Shown: in pieces, positions 61,545 to 64,000 of the stretch | Numbering within the stretch: the stretch's first letter is position 1 | Layout of the letters: each line of letters begins with the position of its first letter | DNA from: Pseudomonas sp. PDM18 | GTDB taxonomy: Bacteria > Pseudomonadota > Gammaproteobacteria > Pseudomonadales > Pseudomonadaceae | Assembly (NCBI RefSeq): GCF_014852585.1 | Contig: NZ_JACVBX010000003.1 | Span: 1-64,000 of the forward strand | DNA length: 64,000 nucleotides | Direction of reading: 5' to 3' | Notes under the pieces: model-generated | Seen by the model: the letters and a program-made list of their open reading frames with translations, nothing else | Databases searched by the model: none | What the model was told of the DNA's origin: nothing | Made by a program: the position numbers and the translations under genes

Positions 61545-63353
61545 ATGAAAGAGCATTCCTGGCGCGAGGCATGGATTGCCTACAAGTCTCCCGCCAGCCT
61601 CGCGCTTTTGCTGCTGGGTTTCGCCGCCGGCCTGCCGTACATGCTGGTGCTTTCCACCCTCTCGGTGTGGCTGCGTGAAGCGGGTGTCGCTCGGGAAACC
61701 ATCGGCTTCGCCAGCTGGATCGGGCTGGTGTACGCCTTCAAGTGGGTGTGGTCGCCCATGCTCGACCAATGGCGCCTGCCCTTCATCGGCCGCCTGGGGC
61801 GCCGTCGTTCCTGGCTGGTGTTCTCCCAGGGGCTGATAGCCATCGGCCTCCTCGGCATGGCCCTGTGCAACCCGCAGGCGCACCTGAACTGGCTGATCGC
61901 CCTGGCGATGGTAGTGGCCTTCGCCTCGGCCACCCAGGACATCGCCATCGACGCCTACCGCCTGGAGATCGCCGAGAACACCCGCCAAGCCGCTCTGGCC
62001 GCGTGCTACATGACCGGCTACCGGGTCGCGGTGCTATTCGCCACCGCTGGCGTGCTGTTCCTCGCCGAGTGGGCCGGCTCCAGCGCCCTGCACTACAGCC
62101 AGTCGGCCTGGGCCCTTACCTACGCGGTGTGCTCACTGGCCATCCTGCCCGGCCTGATCACCACGCTGCTGATGAAAGAGCCGCCGGTGAACGTGCAGCC
62201 GCAGGCCGGCAGTTCGGCTTTCGCCTTCAATCACCAGTTGCTCTCGGTGCTGACCCTGCTGGTGCTGCTGATCTCCGTGCCGGCGATGCTCACCGCCCTC
62301 ACCGCCCAGGCCTGGCCGCGGGCCGCGCTGTACGGCATCTTCATCGGCATCTGCATGACGCCCCACGGCCGCCGGCAGATCCGCCCGGTCCGCGATCTGC
62401 TATCGAAGGTACGTCGCCCGCTGCTGCTGGCCGTGCACGGACGGGGCCTGCCGCAGTTCGACTTCGTCCACCAGGCCGTATCGGTGATCGTACTGATCAT
62501 TCTGTTGGTCACCGGTGCCGCCTTCATCAACATGGCCGAAGCCGGCAAGTGGTGGCTCGCCATCCTGTACCTGCTGATCGCCCTGAGCTGTATTTCCGCT
62601 CCCGGCCGCCTGCTGATGGCACCGGTGCTGACGCCCATCACCGAGTTCGTCCGCCGCTACCGCTGGCAGGCGCTGCTGCTGCTCGGGCTGATCTCCACTT
62701 ACCGCATGTCCGACACCGTCATGGGCACCATGGCCAGCGTGTTCTACATCGACATGGGCTTCTCCAAGGACACCATCGCCACCGTCAGCAAGTTGTTCGG
62801 CGTGGTCATGACCCTGGTGGGTGCTGCGGCCGGTGGCGTGCTGATCGCCCGCTTCAGCATCCTGCCGATCCTCTTCATCGGAGGCGCGGCCTCGGCCGGG
62901 ACCAACCTGCTGTTCGCCATGCTGGCGCAGATGGGCGCGATCGACGACCCGCACTTGATGGGGCAGAACGTCTTCGCCCTGCTCAAGGTGCTGGAACCCC
63001 ACGTCACCATGCTGGTGGTGACCATCATGCTCGACAATTTCAGCGGCGGCCTCGCCACCTCGGCCTTCGTCGCCTACCTATCGAGCCTGACCAACCTGAA
63101 GTTCTCCGCAACCCAGTACGCCATGCTCAGCTCCACCATGTTGCTGCTTCCGCGCTTCATCGGTGGTTACTCCGGCGCCATGGTCGAGAGCATGGGCTAC
63201 GAGCGGTTCTTCTTCTTCACCGCCCTGCTCGGCATCCCCACGCTGCTGCTGATCGGCTGGTTGTGGCTGCGCCGCAAGAACAACATCGTCAACGGTGCAG
63301 CCGAGGAAGCCACGGAGGCACCAGCGCAACAGCCCAGCGCGGAACGTCACTGA
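61545..63353 (+). CDS. ampG: AmpG muropeptide permease
   Basis: 602 residues, an MFS-type permease that imports GlcNAc-anhydroMurNAc peptides for cell-wall recycling and so feeds AmpR/AmpC control. The N terminus LLLGFAAGLPYMLVLSTLSVWLREAGV and VWSPMLDQWRLP, then ASATQDIAIDAYRLE, are AmpG signatures. Pseudomonas AmpG is longer than the E. coli protein (491 residues) and this one keeps that extra middle part. At about residues 265-307 (MTPHGRRQIRPVRD... LPQFDFV) there is an Arg-rich soluble loop. The C-terminal tail is Ala/Glu-rich. The gene ends at a strong terminator. Confidence 0.94.
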   Translation: MKEHSWREAWIAYKSPASLALLLLGFAAGLPYMLVLSTLSVWLREAGVARETIGFASWIGLVYAFKWVWSPMLDQWRLPFIGRLGRRRSWLVFSQGLIAIGLLGMALCNPQAHLNWLIALAMVVAFASATQDIAIDAYRLEIAENTRQAALAACYMTGYRVAVLFATAGVLFLAEWAGSSALHYSQSAWALTYAVCSLAILPGLITTLLMKEPPVNVQPQAGSSAFAFNHQLLSVLTLLVLLISVPAMLTALTAQAWPRAALYGIFIGICMTPHGRRQIRPVRDLLSKVRRPLLLAVHGRGLPQFDFVHQAVSVIVLIILLVTGAAFINMAEAGKWWLAILYLLIALSCISAPGRLLMAPVLTPITEFVRRYRWQALLLLGLISTYRMSDTVMGTMASVFYIDMGFSKDTIATVSKLFGVVMTLVGAAAGGVLIARFSILPILFIGGAASAGTNLLFAMLAQMGAIDDPHLMGQNVFALLKVLEPHVTMLVVTIMLDNFSGGLATSAFVAYLSSLTNLKFSATQYAMLSSTMLLLPRFIGGYSGAMVESMGYERFFFFTALLGIPTLLLIGWLWLRRKNNIVNGAAEEATEAPAQQPSAERH

Positions 63354-63379
63354 CCCTCGAGAATGGATCAGCGCCCATG

Positions 63380-63407
63380 AAAAAGGCCGGCAATTGCCGG
63401 CCTTTTT
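63380..63407. terminator. Bidirectional terminator between ampG and the mscS-type gene
   Basis: AAAAAGGCCGGCAA and TTGCCGGCCTTTTT form a perfect palindrome with A/U tracts, ending both convergent genes. Confidence 0.92.
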
Positions 63408-63424
63408 CGTTCCTTCGGGCTGGA

Positions 63425-64000
63425 TCAGTCCGCCAGAACGGTGTCCTCTTCGCCCTTGACCACGCGCACCACCTTGTTCGGCGCCAGGTCGATGCCGGAA
63501 TCGCGCAGACGCAGGCGCACCTGTTCGTTGAGCATGAAGGTCACGCCCCAGTAGTCGGCATTAGCGGTCCACAGGCGCAGCGACAGGGTCACCGAGTTCT
63601 CGCCCAGGCCCGCGACTACCACCACCGGCGCCGGCGACTTGAGCACGCGCGGATCGTCCGCCAGCTCCTTGAGGATGGAGCGTGCGCCGTCCAGGTCGGC
63701 GTCGTAGGCAAGCTTCACGTCGAAGATCACCTGGCGCGAGGTCTGGGTCGAGGTATTGGTGATGATGCCGTTGGACAGCGCGCCGTTGGGCACGATCACG
63801 GTGCGGTTGTCACCGGTGCGCAACACGGTGTGGAAGATCATGATGTTGTCCACGGTGCCGGAAACACCCTGCGCTTCGATCCAGTCGCCGATCTTGAACG
63901 GACGGAACAGCAGGATCAGCACTCCGCCAGCGAAGTTCGACAGACTGCCCTGCAGTGCCAGGCCGATAGCCAGGCCAGCCGCACCGATGGCGGCGACGAA
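63425..64000 (-). CDS. mscS: Small-conductance mechanosensitive channel MscS (3' part, cut by window edge)
   Basis: 192 codons to the right edge, frame continuous. The visible part starts inside the pore helix TM3 (AAIGAAGLAIGLALQGSLSNFAGGV, Gly/Ala-packed as in MscS) and goes on to the beta domain (FKIGDWIEAQGVSGTVDNIMIF, VIVPNGALSNGIITN) and the alpha/beta C-terminal domain. It lacks only TM1, TM2 and the start of TM3. MscS opens on membrane tension to release solutes. Same place as a MscS-like gene (PA4394 type) after ampG in P. aeruginosa. Confidence 0.93.
   Translation of the reverse strand, partial: FVAAIGAAGLAIGLALQGSLSNFAGGVLILLFRPFKIGDWIEAQGVSGTVDNIMIFHTVLRTGDNRTVIVPNGALSNGIITNTSTQTSRQVIFDVKLAYDADLDGARSILKELADDPRVLKSPAPVVVVAGLGENSVTLSLRLWTANADYWGVTFMLNEQVRLRLRDSGIDLAPNKVVRVVKGEEDTVLAD

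Overview
This window is high-GC chromosomal DNA of a Pseudomonas, most likely a non-aeruginosa species of the P. aeruginosa group. From memory, the gene order follows the P. aeruginosa PAO1 backbone in two blocks: recC-recB-recD, a phosphate permease, the whole pprA-tadF-fppA-pprB-tadG...rcpC-flp locus and Pct-type chemoreceptors (PA4283-PA4310 type), then inaA-warA-colS-colR, groEL-groES-fxsA, a HugZ-like gene, an SDR, a DUF481 gene, ampG and mscS (PA4378-PA4394 type). Nearly all genes are intact, densely packed and often overlap by 4 nt. No tRNA, rRNA or CRISPR array was seen.

Layout. 1-108: 3' end of an IS110-type transposase. 146-8283 (minus strand): an accessory signalling operon with two hybrid sensor kinases, an EAL-type response regulator and a LuxR-type response regulator, in the order of pvrS-pvrR-rcsC-rcsB known from the P. 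aeruginosa island PAPI-1. A 24-bp tandem repeat precedes it. 8396-17555: recC-recB-recD. 17824-28644: housekeeping and accessory genes, namely polyphosphate kinase 2, a LysR regulator divergent from a GST, a YhhS-type MFS protein, DUF2789, a DmeR/DmeF-type Ni/Co resistance pair with its operator, a pseudouridine synthase, a two-gene micro-operon of 44- and 32-residue proteins, a duplicated PsiF protein, a sigma-54 activator without a sensory domain and a Pit phosphate permease.

28705-43645: complete Flp/Tad type IVb pilus locus. It holds sensor PprA, pseudopilin TadF, prepilin peptidase FppA, regulator PprB, TadG, a DUF3613 protein, TadD, TadC, TadB, TadA, TadZ, secretin RcpA, RcpC and the prepilin Flp, which is transcribed away from the rest. 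43795-48022: two dCache amino-acid-type chemoreceptors with almost identical signalling domains and terminators and FliA-like promoters.

48238-64000: a HerA-like ATPase, pncB, the colR-colS-warA-inaA envelope operon with a small exported protein at its end, crcB preceded by a convincing fluoride riboswitch, groES-groEL with a sigma-32-like promoter, fxsA, a HugZ-like protein divergent from an SDR dehydrogenase, a DUF481 outer-membrane protein divergent from an alkyltransferase-like protein, ampG, and the 3' part of an MscS channel gene cut by the window edge.

Together the window is rich in surface and envelope control: fimbria/pilus phosphorelays with c-di-GMP turnover, a complete Tad machine, chemoreceptors, ColRS with LPS-modifying enzymes, and peptidoglycan recycling.
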